Below are positions 1 to 7,590 of a stretch of DNA of 64,000 nucleotides, in pieces (the stretch's first letter is position 1; every line of letters starts with the position of its first letter). The notes beneath the pieces are model-generated. The model searched no databases. It had not been told where the DNA came from and worked only from the letters and a program-made list of their open reading frames with translations. The stretch comes from Halobacteriovorax marinus SJ (GTDB lineage: Bacteria; Bdellovibrionota; Bacteriovoracia; Bacteriovoracales; Bacteriovoracaceae). Position numbers and translations under genes: made by a program. The stretch is taken from NCBI RefSeq assembly GCF_000210915.2, contig NC_016620.1, forward strand, positions 3,162,001 to 3,226,000. Direction: 5' to 3'.

Positions 1-934
1 TTTCAGATATTTCATAAACTAAATTATCAATCTTATATTTAGTTATTGTGCTTTTAAAGCCTAGTGCATCTCTAAAGAGATCGTTTTTAAAATTCTTAGG
101 CAGTGCTGGGTATTGAGTTAAAAGTTCGTCAGTAGATGAAATGACAAATGTTGGAACTTCAATTTGTCCCTGCAACCATTCCTTCTCTGATTTAATATAA
201 CCAAGAATATTTCCTTTCTTTTTAACAATAATTCTTAATAATTTAAGTTCATGTTTTACTTTCTTTTTTTCTACAACTTTAGGAATGCTCTCAACTAATC
301 CTTCTTTAAAAGAGAGACAACTTCTCTTCACAGGACAGAGAACACAATCAGCTTTTCGAGCCTGGCAGATAACTCTCCCTAGGTCCATGAAAGCTTCATT
401 TAATTCACGGCTATTATTATCTGTTAACTCTTTTAATATTTCACCATTATAGAATCTCTTATAAATTTCTTTTTGTAACTTCACACCCTTTTCAATATCG
501 ATGGCATAGATTCTTGCAATCACTCTTTCTAAGTTAGCATCAACAGCGAGTGCCCTCTTTCCAGCACCAATACCAATAATAGCATTGGCCGTATAATCAC
601 CAATTCCTTTAATACTTTTTAAAGTATCTATATCTGTTGGAATTTTTCCACCATAATTTAATTGAATATCCTGAGCTGCACTTAAGAGATTTCTCGCTCT
701 TCTATAGTAGCCAAGGCCTTTCCAAGCAATACAAACTTCTTCTTCATTACTTTGTGCTAAAGATTTTAAAGTCGGATACTTTTTTAGAAACCTATCAATA
801 TGATTTACAACTGTTTGAACTGTTGTTTGCTGAAGCATGATCTCTGAAACGAGAGTTAAGTAAAGAGATCTATTCTCTCTCCACGGAAGGTGTGAGTGCT
901 GCTCACTAGACCATTTAAGTAATTTTTTAAACAT
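1..934 (-). CDS. mutY: A/G-specific adenine glycosylase MutY (C-terminus cut by window edge)
   Basis: This DNA repair glycosylase removes adenine mispaired with 8-oxoguanine. About 311 residues are visible and the C-terminal part lies beyond base 1. The N-terminal LPWR motif is at residues 16-19. The catalytic helix SEIMLQQTTV is at about 30-39, with E31 matching the catalytic Glu. The helix-hairpin-helix KGIGDYTANAI is followed by VDANLERV, whose D132 matches the second catalytic residue. Four cysteines at 190, 197, 200 and 206 have the C-x6-C-x2-C-x5-C spacing of the MutY/EndoIII iron-sulfur cluster. The ATG lies 25 nt after the VWA-like gene, so it is probably last in an operon with that gene and the XRE regulator. 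The Shine-Dalgarno sequence is weak, which fits low expression or coupling. A NUDIX (MutT-like) gene is also in the window at 22881-23333. Confidence 0.95.
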   Translation of the reverse strand, partial: MFKKLLKWSSEQHSHLPWRENRSLYLTLVSEIMLQQTTVQTVVNHIDRFLKKYPTLKSLAQSNEEEVCIAWKGLGYYRRARNLLSAAQDIQLNYGGKIPTDIDTLKSIKGIGDYTANAIIGIGAGKRALAVDANLERVIARIYAIDIEKGVKLQKEIYKRFYNGEILKELTDNNSRELNEAFMDLGRVICQARKADCVLCPVKRSCLSFKEGLVESIPKVVEKKKVKHELKLLRIIVKKKGNILGYIKSEKEWLQGQIEVPTFVISSTDELLTQYPALPKNFKNDLFRDALGFKSTITKYKIDNLVYEISE

Positions 935-959
935 GGATATCTTTTACTAGAGATGATGA

Positions 960-1733
960 TTATTTACAATACTTAGCGACTGCTTTATCGGTCATTTCGT
1001 GGACTTCTTTCATTGTGTAGGTATCTCTATCACCACCATAAATTGTGGCAGGAATAGTGTCCAAGTAATCTTTTAGCTCAAGAGAAAGCTCATCAATATC
1101 TGTAAAAACATAGAGATACTTGGCTGATGAATCATTAATCCATCTCATTAATCTCTTCTGATCATTTAAACCATAATTTACACAAGTAGAAGCGAGATCG
1201 CCCATTTGCTTTAAAGATGTATCAAAGAGTTGAATATTTACTTTTTCTCCACACCCATCTCTAAACTTTCTTGCAACGATTCTTCTTTCACAGTAGCTAG
1301 GGTCCTTACTATAGTCTACAGATCTCATACTTGAACTAGTATCAATCCATACTTCAACATTGGCCCTCACAACACTTTCTTTCTTTGCTTTTCCACAGAA
1401 AATATCGAAGTAATTTCCTTTTTCACAGTTAATCATATCAACTTCGGTAGCGTTAATTGTTCTATGTGGCCTTTCTTTTAGAGGTTTCTTATCTTCCATA
1501 TCCTCACCAACATAACCAATTTGAGGATTAAAACAGCCATCACCCATAGGAACGCAATCTAGCCCTCCTCCTCTAATATTCTTTGCAGTAAGCTTAGTGT
1601 ATTTAATTTTGCTGCTCTCAAATTCTTCAATAAAAGAAACGGCCTCTGGTGAAATAAAATAGAAGTGCACATGCTCAGGCAGAGCAAATGCCTTTAAAGA
1701 AAATAAGAAAAAAATCAAATAGGATTTTTTCAA
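960..1733 (-). CDS. exported protein with VWA-like MIDAS motif
   Basis: This is a 257-residue protein with a typical Sec signal peptide (MKKSYLIFFLFSLKAFA). After a region with several cysteines, residues around 129-136 read WIDTSSSM. This matches the DxSxS metal-binding (MIDAS) signature of von Willebrand A domains, and a later strand reads VFTDIDE. The start is a TTG that overlaps the stop of the upstream regulator by 4 nt (TTGA), which indicates translational coupling. MutY follows 25 nt downstream. I do not recognise a named family. A periplasmic or surface VWA-type protein that binds a partner through a metal ion is the most I can infer. The link to the XRE regulator suggests the pair is transcribed together, perhaps from the sigma-28-like promoter upstream of that gene. 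Confidence 0.7.
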   Translation of the reverse strand: MKKSYLIFFLFSLKAFALPEHVHFYFISPEAVSFIEEFESSKIKYTKLTAKNIRGGGLDCVPMGDGCFNPQIGYVGEDMEDKKPLKERPHRTINATEVDMINCEKGNYFDIFCGKAKKESVVRANVEVWIDTSSSMRSVDYSKDPSYCERRIVARKFRDGCGEKVNIQLFDTSLKQMGDLASTCVNYGLNDQKRLMRWINDSSAKYLYVFTDIDELSLELKDYLDTIPATIYGGDRDTYTMKEVHEMTDKAVAKYCK

Positions 1734-2362
1734 ATAGTCATTCCTTTTTGCCTAAAGAATCTAAAGAGATCATTTCCTAAATCAACAATTAGATCTCTTC
1801 CTTCAATATCTAAGTTTAGAAAGTCACTCATATAAGCTTTTTGCCTAGGAGTTAAGCTCTCTAACTTCTCTTTAATTGTTAAGTCTCCCTCTCGTCTTCC
1901 TTCAAATGAAATACTTTGAGACTTACCACCCACTTTTATTTTTGCGGTGACATTCTTATTTGCAGTTCCACCACCGAGAGCATCTGCAAGAGTATCTTCA
2001 AAAACCTCATTAGGTGAAGCACTTATCGATCCCCTCGTCTCCCCCATTACAGGTTCCTGCTTCGGAGCGAATTCATCGTCATCCTCTTTATAAAACTTCA
2101 CTAGCTTTATAAAGTGATCCGCATAATCCTCTTCGACAAAATCAATGATTTCATGAAGCGGTATATTTAATTTTGCAGATATCTTTGCAACAAGCTGCGG
2201 GTTAATATCGGAAGTTTTCTGGGCCAAGAACCTACTCATAGTAGAAACCCCTACATCTGTAATTTCGGCCAAATCTTTTTGCGACAAGGAACCACGTACT
2301 TGCATATACTTACGTACGACTCCTAGAAACTCTGCAATTTTATCTTGATTGAAATTCGACAT
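1730..2362 (-). CDS. XRE-family helix-turn-helix transcriptional regulator
   Basis: This is a 210-residue protein. Residues about 10-65 form a Cro/C1-type helix-turn-helix (SQKDLAEITDVGVSTMSRFL is the recognition part). A central acidic region and a C-terminal segment rich in charged helices follow, with no recognisable sensor domain. The ATG at 2362 is chosen over an upstream in-frame start because GGAG sits 7 nt before it. The gene is divergent from the pentapeptide-repeat gene at 2559. The shared 200-bp region holds TTGCA-type inverted repeats that could be its operators. Its stop overlaps the TTG start of the VWA-like gene. It is likely autoregulated and may also control the pentapeptide gene; that role is inferred from layout only. 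Confidence 0.8.
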   Translation of the reverse strand: MSNFNQDKIAEFLGVVRKYMQVRGSLSQKDLAEITDVGVSTMSRFLAQKTSDINPQLVAKISAKLNIPLHEIIDFVEEDYADHFIKLVKFYKEDDDEFAPKQEPVMGETRGSISASPNEVFEDTLADALGGGTANKNVTAKIKVGGKSQSISFEGRREGDLTIKEKLESLTPRQKAYMSDFLNLDIEGRDLIVDLGNDLFRFFRQKGMTI

Positions 2363-2431
2363 ATCTAATCTCCAAGTTACTGTTATCACAATAATGCGAA
2401 ATTTTTCTTCGCTTGTGAGTACCTGTAATCA

Positions 2432-2458
2432 TTATCGGAATTGCAAAAAAATACCTTA
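2432..2458 (-). promoter_or_regulatory. sigma-28 (FliA)-like promoter upstream of the XRE gene
   Basis: On the minus strand the sequence reads TAAG, 15 nt, then TCCGATAA. This is close to the flagellar sigma-28 consensus TAAA-N15-GCCGATAA (10 of 12 positions). The predicted transcript would start roughly 60 nt before the regulator ATG. The resemblance is seen directly; activity is inferred. Confidence 0.45.
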
Positions 2459-2473
2459 GTGCAATTTTTATTC

Positions 2474-2502
2474 TTGACGCAATGAGTCAGATAAACTAAT
2501 AT
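2474..2502 (+). promoter_or_regulatory. sigma-70-type promoter of the pentapeptide-repeat gene
   Basis: TTGACG and TAATAT are separated by exactly 17 nt, a near-consensus sigma-70 promoter. Transcription would start at about 2509, leaving a 50-nt leader with a GGGAG Shine-Dalgarno sequence 8 nt before the ATG at 2559. Confidence 0.7.
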
Positions 2503-2506
2503 TAAA

Positions 2507-2530
2507 TTGCACGGAGCAACAATGTTGCAC
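2507..2530. promoter_or_regulatory. overlapping inverted repeats, candidate operator
   Basis: TTGC-N5-GCAA at 2507-2519 overlaps GCAAC-N3-GTTGC at 2516-2528, right at the predicted transcription start of the pentapeptide gene. Related TTGCA/TGCAA elements occur upstream at about 2441 and 2459. They could be binding sites for the divergently encoded XRE regulator. The repeats are visible; binding is inferred. Confidence 0.4.
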
Positions 2531-2558
2531 CAAAAACACAGACTCGGGAGTAACCGAC

Positions 2559-3089
2559 ATGAAAACTCTAACTCAATTCTTTAATCCTTTTTTGAATGAG
2601 TGCCAACTGGACGCAAAGTATGAAGTTATCGAGAATATGGTAATAAATACTAAAGAATTCAAAGGTTTGAGTATTTCAGGTTCTCTCTTCTCTCTCACTA
2701 CCTTTAAGAATGTTACTTTCGAGTCCTGTGTTTTCTATGGATCAAAAATTGAGAATTGCAGATTTGTAAATTGCAATTTTATAAATTGCGAATTCAAATT
2801 TACTAACATTTCACACAGCAACTTTACAGGAACGAGGATAGAAAATTGCAAATGGGATTATTCTCCCATCAAAAAAACCGAGTTCAACTTTTGTTATTTA
2901 TGTGCCGTCACAATGCACTTTAGCTCTTCAGAGAGCAACAACACTCACAGCTCATGTACGAGCAATATTGATCTCTCGTGGGATCAGGCACTTATGGCAG
3001 GGGAAGCCGAGCTTGCCAGTGAGAAACGCGAACAGGAAAACTTCACTAACTTAGTTGAAAACTTCCTCTTCGGAAAACAAGCAGCTTAA
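2559..3089 (+). CDS. pentapeptide-repeat-like protein
   Basis: This is a 176-residue protein with no signal peptide, so probably cytoplasmic. Residues about 35-115 show repeating five-residue units with a central Phe/Leu/Ile and frequent Asn/Cys, such as FESCVFYGSKIENCRFVNCN and FINCEFKFTNISHSNFTGT. These predict a right-handed quadrilateral beta-helix. The C-terminal 50 residues are hydrophilic and helical. Pentapeptide proteins can mimic DNA or act as protein scaffolds, but nothing here fixes a role. A strong sigma-70-type promoter lies directly upstream. The XRE regulator is divergent from it, and a structured small-ORF locus follows on the same strand. Confidence 0.75.
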   Translation: MKTLTQFFNPFLNECQLDAKYEVIENMVINTKEFKGLSISGSLFSLTTFKNVTFESCVFYGSKIENCRFVNCNFINCEFKFTNISHSNFTGTRIENCKWDYSPIKKTEFNFCYLCAVTMHFSSSESNNTHSSCTSNIDLSWDQALMAGEAELASEKREQENFTNLVENFLFGKQAA

Positions 3090-3117
3090 CTATTTGAAAT
3101 AACGAATATAGCTCAGA

Positions 3118-3167
3118 TTGCCTCAAGGATATATTCGAAAGTCATATCTTTATAACTAGCGAGGCAA
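3118..3167 (+). promoter_or_regulatory. nested RNA hairpin upstream of small ORF
   Basis: TTGCCTC at 3118-3124 pairs with GAGGCAA at 3161-3167. Inside it AAGGATAT pairs with ATATCTTT (one G-U pair). This nested stem lies in the untranslated stretch between the pentapeptide gene and the 47-residue small ORF. Confidence 0.45.
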
Positions 3168-3231
3168 CTTATCTAATTCAGATCTGGTAAATGGATTTAT
3201 CACCTGAACAACTCAAAATCCTACCTTCTGA

Positions 3232-3253
3232 TCTGGCACCTTCGGGTGCCAGA
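3232..3253 (+). promoter_or_regulatory. 9-bp hairpin with UUCG tetraloop
   Basis: TCTGGCACC, a TTCG loop and GGTGCCAGA form a perfect 9-bp stem closed by C(UUCG)G, one of the most stable RNA tetraloops. It lies 37 nt before the small ORF at 3291. A CTCCT at 3260-3264 can pair with the AGGAG Shine-Dalgarno of that ORF at 3280-3284. Confidence 0.6.
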
Positions 3254-3290
3254 GCTCATCTCCTAAAAGGTAGCTTGCGAGGAGCCGATC

Positions 3291-3434
3291 ATGAAAGAGT
3301 TAATTGCATCATTATTACTATCTTTTTTAATTGCAGAAACAGCCCAGGGTGTTGTTACTAAATATAAGCATGAGATCCTGCCAAATATGGCCATTAATCA
3401 CCACCTAGGAAATCTAGAAATAGAGCTAGAATAA
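3291..3434 (+). CDS. 47-residue hydrophobic small protein
   Basis: This small ORF has a good Shine-Dalgarno sequence (AGGAG, 6 nt spacing) and encodes 47 residues. The N-terminus MKELIASLLLSFLIA forms a single membrane segment or signal peptide, followed by a charged tail. The leader is strongly structured and can mask the Shine-Dalgarno sequence. A 56-codon frame at 3191-3361 overlaps its start in another frame, like the mok/hok arrangement of type I toxins. I do not recognise a family. A membrane toxin, a small membrane regulator or a fortuitous frame all remain possible. Confidence 0.5.
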   Translation: MKELIASLLLSFLIAETAQGVVTKYKHEILPNMAINHHLGNLEIELE

Positions 3435-3483
3435 TTGGCAAATTTTGGTCTAAGTTATTAATAATTTAATAAAAGTAAAGATT

Positions 3484-3511
3484 TTGACCCTCTTAGGCCA
3501 TTCAATAGAAT
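3484..3511 (+). promoter_or_regulatory. possible sigma-70-type promoter
   Basis: TTGACC and TAGAAT are separated by 16 nt, about 100 nt before the small gene at 3617. The match is moderate. Confidence 0.35.
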
Positions 3512-3616
3512 CAGCTTATAAGTAAATGAAATTTATCCTTTTTTACATTTTCTCCAAAAAATTTTCTTCTTCACACTTAGAATATTGCCATAGCACGTAA
3601 ACGGAGGCTGAAGTTG

Positions 3617-3871
3617 ATGGAGAACATCGAATTACAGGAAAAGCTATACGATCAGTATAGAGAAGAGTTACAGCTGGCCTATAAGAGTTGCCTGCATTCA
3701 GGTCAATTCTTTGCCGGAGAATTTAATCATCATATTAATGAAATCTGGGCCATTGCCAAAGATGAGGGTTTCACAGAAATGGATTTCCAAGAAATTATTG
3801 ATGAAGTGGCCAATCAACATGTCGACTCAGTGATATATCCCTTCCCTACACTCATGCATACAGCTGCGTAA
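3617..3871 (+). CDS. small hypothetical protein
   Basis: This is an 84-residue acidic, helical, soluble protein without a signal peptide or recognised motif (for example MDFQEIIDEVANQHVDSV near the C-terminus). GGAG at 3603-3606 precedes two adjacent start candidates, TTG at 3614 and ATG at 3617. I chose the ATG, although the TTG has the better spacing. It converges on nadB with only 14 nt between the two stop codons. The reading frame, Shine-Dalgarno sequence and neighbour-like codon use support a real gene of unknown role. Confidence 0.6.
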   Translation: MENIELQEKLYDQYREELQLAYKSCLHSGQFFAGEFNHHINEIWAIAKDEGFTEMDFQEIIDEVANQHVDSVIYPFPTLMHTAA

Positions 3872-3885
3872 TAATTGTCTGTGGG

Positions 3886-5451
3886 TTAGCTCTTTCTATA
3901 GAAACAGCCCACAGATTCCCTATTTCTTCTTGAGGCATTGAGAACCATGTAACCGACTTCAACAGCGTTGCGAAGGCCAATCAGACTATCCTTCAGCTCT
4001 GCGTTCTTATAGAATCTTTCGATTTCATCGTAGAGTTCACTAAACATGGCATCTGCTCTCTTTAATCGATGTGAAGTTCTCGTAAGTCCTACATAATTCC
4101 ACATCGTTTGTTTCAGAGTCAGCCAGTCTTGAGAGATAAGAGCATTGTCGGCTTCTAGAGAACCTTTTCTCCAATCTTGAATTTTATAAGCATCATATAA
4201 AGAGGCTGTATCTAATTTCTTTGCAATATTTTCTGCAGCGATATAACCCCAAGTCAGTCCTTCTAATAAAGAAGTAGATGCGAGACGATTCGCTCCATGA
4301 AGTCCTGTGCACGCAACTTCACCAACTGCGTAGAGGCCTTTTAAATTTGTTTGCCCTTTCAAGTTTGTTTTTACACCACCGCAAGTATAATGAGCAGCAG
4401 GTACTACAGGAATAGGTTCCTTTGTTATATCCACATGTTTTTCAAGACAATGTTTATAAATCGTAGGAAATCTCTCCTTTAGCCAATCACTATCTTTGTG
4501 AGAAATATCTAAGTAAACACAATCATGACGAGTTTCAATAATCTCATCAGCGATGGCCCTTGAGACGACATCTCTTGGAGCAAGCTCTCTATCAGGGTGA
4601 TACTTCTCCATGAAGGCCACACCATTAGAATTTATGAGCCTACCACCCTCACCTCTTACGGCTTCTGAAATAAGAAATCTTCTATGGGAAGAACTATCAA
4701 AGAATGTCGTTGGATGAAATTGTATAAACTCCATATTTGTTAGAATTGCTCCGGCCCTTTTCGCCATAGCGTGACCATCACCTCTTGCTCCTTCTGAGTT
4801 TGAATGGTGGAGATAGAGTCCTCCAATTCCCCCAGTTGCAAGAATTGTAAATTTTGAAATAACCTTAGCAACTTCCTTAGTCTCTTGATTAAGGGCATAG
4901 ACACCAACGACATAATTGTCTTCATATCTTTGTTGGATACTCACTCCATGATGAACAGGAGTTAGTAGATCAATAGCAGTATGCTTAGTAAGAAGGTGTA
5001 CATTTGGAAATCGACTTTTATCACTAAGATAATTTAATAGAGATATTTGAATTTCCTTTCCGGTGAAATCACCTTGGTAAAGAATTCTATCGCGAGAGTG
5101 AGCAGCTTCTCTTGTAAAGAGCAATTCCCCTTTCTCATCTCTAGCAAAATTCGTTTTAGATTTTTCAATAAGGACTTCTTCTAGAATTTTTCCAGAGCGT
5201 TCTTTTAAAATCTCAGCGGCCTTCGTATTTGCCGTATAAGAAGATGCTTTTTGTATATCCTCTAAGAGATCTCTATCACCGTCGTGAGGATAGATAATTC
5301 CACCTTGGGCATAGAGAGTATTAGAGACTTTTGGATCTTCATCTCTAGTTAAAATACCTACACGAATTCCACTCTCCGCCAGCTTTGCAGCAGAAGTTAA
5401 TCCTGAAATTCCACAGCCAATAATGAGAACATCAAATTCGTAAACTGACAT
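3886..5451 (-). CDS. nadB: L-aspartate oxidase
   Basis: This flavoenzyme oxidises L-aspartate to iminoaspartate, the first step of de novo NAD synthesis. The protein has 521 residues, normal for NadB. Residues about 8-28 hold the FAD dinucleotide-binding motif (IIGCGISGLTSAAKLAESG). The substrate and FAD segment FHPTTFFDSSSHRRFLISEA is followed by VRGEGGRL and by the active-site region with RELAPRDVVSRAI. A C-terminal helical domain follows. The ATG directly abuts the stop of nadC (TAG-ATG), so the two are one operon in the order nadC-nadB. nadA is not in this window. The substrate-binding residues place it in NadB rather than the succinate dehydrogenase flavoprotein. Confidence 0.96.
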   Translation of the reverse strand: MSVYEFDVLIIGCGISGLTSAAKLAESGIRVGILTRDEDPKVSNTLYAQGGIIYPHDGDRDLLEDIQKASSYTANTKAAEILKERSGKILEEVLIEKSKTNFARDEKGELLFTREAAHSRDRILYQGDFTGKEIQISLLNYLSDKSRFPNVHLLTKHTAIDLLTPVHHGVSIQQRYEDNYVVGVYALNQETKEVAKVISKFTILATGGIGGLYLHHSNSEGARGDGHAMAKRAGAILTNMEFIQFHPTTFFDSSSHRRFLISEAVRGEGGRLINSNGVAFMEKYHPDRELAPRDVVSRAIADEIIETRHDCVYLDISHKDSDWLKERFPTIYKHCLEKHVDITKEPIPVVPAAHYTCGGVKTNLKGQTNLKGLYAVGEVACTGLHGANRLASTSLLEGLTWGYIAAENIAKKLDTASLYDAYKIQDWRKGSLEADNALISQDWLTLKQTMWNYVGLTRTSHRLKRADAMFSELYDEIERFYKNAELKDSLIGLRNAVEVGYMVLNASRRNRESVGCFYRKS

Positions 5452-6303
5452 CTAAGACCTCTTATACTTTAAAGAAAGATCTACCGCAGGAGCATCGTAA
5501 GTCATTGAACCAATACTAATGGCATCGACACCAGGAATGAGATACTTTTCAATTGTATTTAACCTTATTCCACCGGAGACTTCAAAGGTAACTCCAGCAG
5601 GCTTCATTGCAATAGCTTTTTTAATGTCATCAGGAGAGAAGTTATCAAGCATAAAGTGCTTTACACCTAAACCAAAGCAATCTTCAAGCTCAACTAGGTC
5701 GTGTATTTCAACTTCAATAGGAGTATAGAAACCATTCATTGATTGAAAGTATTCAACAGCAGGTTTAACACCGCCAAAGAAAGACTTATGATTATCTTTA
5801 ACCATCCACATATCACTTTGACCAAGTCGATGATTAAATCCTCCTCCAATTCTCACAGCGTACTTCTCAAGTCCACGCAGTCCAGGAGTTGTTTTTCTCG
5901 TATCAAGGATTTTAGTATTAGTCTCTTTTGCTAATTCAGAAAACTTATTCGTAAATGTTGCTATTGAGCTCGCTCTTTGGAGAAGATTAAGAGCAATTCT
6001 CTCACCAGTGAGAGCGAGAGCGAATGGAAGCTCAAATGATAACATTGATTGATCTTCCTTTTTAAACTTCTTTCCTTCAAATGATAAGTGCTCCTCAATT
6101 TGAAGGTTTGCTCCCAAGTAATTAAAAGCACCAAAGAAATAAGGGAGCCCGGCCAATACTAAATCGTCTTTGATTTTTAGCGAGCAATCAACCTTATCCA
6201 TTGGCAAGGATTGAATATAAGAATGATTCCTTGAGAGATCGTCCTCAGCGAAGAAGTGTTCAAAGTCTCTCTCCATTGCCTTATCGAATAATTTTGTGCT
6301 CAT
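5452..6303 (-). CDS. nadC: nicotinate-nucleotide pyrophosphorylase (quinolinate phosphoribosyltransferase)
   Basis: The enzyme converts quinolinate and PRPP to nicotinate mononucleotide, carbon dioxide and pyrophosphate. At 283 residues it has the usual family length. Diagnostic segments are ERIALNLLQRASSIAT, ILDTRKTTPGLRGLEKYAV, RIGGGFNHRLG (substrate-binding Arg/His/Lys residues), VEIHDLVE, FMLDNFSPDD and VSGGIRL. The ATG at 6303 is preferred over a longer frame because AGGAG lies 5 nt upstream and this gives a typical N-terminus. nadB follows without a gap. It is divergent from the ComEC-like gene across about 140 nt. Confidence 0.95.
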   Translation of the reverse strand: MSTKLFDKAMERDFEHFFAEDDLSRNHSYIQSLPMDKVDCSLKIKDDLVLAGLPYFFGAFNYLGANLQIEEHLSFEGKKFKKEDQSMLSFELPFALALTGERIALNLLQRASSIATFTNKFSELAKETNTKILDTRKTTPGLRGLEKYAVRIGGGFNHRLGQSDMWMVKDNHKSFFGGVKPAVEYFQSMNGFYTPIEVEIHDLVELEDCFGLGVKHFMLDNFSPDDIKKAIAMKPAGVTFEVSGGIRLNTIEKYLIPGVDAISIGSMTYDAPAVDLSLKYKRS

Positions 6304-6444
6304 ATTGTCTCCTATATTCTGTTCATATCTCTTTAGAAACAATAAGTTAAGTCTTATAAAGCCCTGTTCAAAACTATTGAGAACCCCCTTCAAAGTCTTT
6401 CATAAAATCAGTCACTTAGGTTTAGAAGTCATTGTTAATTTTGC

Positions 6445-7590
6445 ATGAATCCCACTATGACCAACTGGAAGTCCCCTCTCATTCTTGTACTCTCCTCCCT
6501 ACTTTTTATTTTGGCCCTTAGCAAAGAGAGGGCTAGCTATCGACCAATGAGACAGTCTGACTTCATTAGAGCTCACTTAGTTCGTATGCAGAATATTCAA
6601 GAGCGCGAGAGCTTTGCTCTAAGCAGGGCCTTTATTCTTGGAGATAAGAGAAGTTTAACTAAGGATTTAAAACAAAAGTTTTCAACACTTCATATAAATC
6701 ATCTCTTCACTCCAAGTGGGATACACTTCTCCTCCTTCTTTATACTCTTTCTTCCTTTATTAAAAAGACTAAGAAAGAAAGAGTTAAAAAAGACAGCACT
6801 TGCCATTGAATTGATACTTTGTCTTCTTCCTTTTGGGCTTAACCAACTCTACTCCTTAAAAAGGATTTCAATTTTAAGAATTTCAAATCTTATTTTCAAA
6901 AAGCTAAACTTGAAAATGAACATCTTTACTATTTTCGTTTTGAGTTTCCTCTTTGACTTTATATTTGGAACTTATGAACAAAGCCCAATGAGTTATGCTT
7001 TTAGCTTTCTCTTTCTCGGTAGCTTACTTGCCACCCCAAAACTATCTTCAATTGCACTGAGCTTCTTAAGTGCAAATCTCTTCATCACACTATTCTTTCC
7101 ATCGACTGTATCTCTTATAGGCTTTTTTCTAGGTTTTATTTTCACTTCATTTTTTTCAATAACATTTCCATTTCTCTTTCTACTTTATTGGACGAGTTCC
7201 CTTACAACTCTGGACTTAACCTATTTATTTTTTAATCTCTATCAATTTTTAGTTAATTCTTTTTACAAGCTCTCTATTCTTGGACCAAGCGTAGAGATTG
7301 ATCTCATTGGCTATTCCCTCTTACTCATTTTCACCATTGTTCGCAGAAAGAGATTTCTGATTTTTGCCATCATTCTGTCTTCTAATAGAGTCTACAATAT
7401 TCCAGCAGAGAGAGTTTCTAAGAATAATCTTAACCGTGAAGTAAGAATTAATAACTGGAAAATTAAAGGTCAAAAGGAAGTAGGACTTAACAAGGAGATG
7501 AGTTGTAGAAGAATTATTTTAACTAATGGGCATAGAATAACTTGTAGAAAGATCAAACCCAAGGAGGATCTTTTGGCACAATCCTCTTAA
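6445..7590 (+). CDS. ComEC/Rec2-like integral membrane protein, short form
   Basis: This is a 381-residue multi-pass protein. The segment at about 60-95 (ALSRAFILGDKRSLTKDL, then HLFTPSGIHFSSFFIL) matches the competence-domain signature of ComEC/Rec2, where HLLAISGLH is usual. Several hydrophobic helices follow up to about residue 305, then a basic soluble tail. The N-terminal OB-fold region and the C-terminal metallo-beta-lactamase-like nuclease domain of full ComEC are absent. Full ComEC forms the DNA uptake channel; whether this short form transports DNA is uncertain. Two close ATG codons occur and neither has a clear Shine-Dalgarno sequence. The 3' end overlaps the convergent histidine kinase gene by 38 bp. 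Confidence 0.75.
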   Translation: MNPTMTNWKSPLILVLSSLLFILALSKERASYRPMRQSDFIRAHLVRMQNIQERESFALSRAFILGDKRSLTKDLKQKFSTLHINHLFTPSGIHFSSFFILFLPLLKRLRKKELKKTALAIELILCLLPFGLNQLYSLKRISILRISNLIFKKLNLKMNIFTIFVLSFLFDFIFGTYEQSPMSYAFSFLFLGSLLATPKLSSIALSFLSANLFITLFFPSTVSLIGFFLGFIFTSFFSITFPFLFLLYWTSSLTTLDLTYLFFNLYQFLVNSFYKLSILGPSVEIDLIGYSLLLIFTIVRRKRFLIFAIILSSNRVYNIPAERVSKNNLNREVRINNWKIKGQKEVGLNKEMSCRRIILTNGHRITCRKIKPKEDLLAQSS

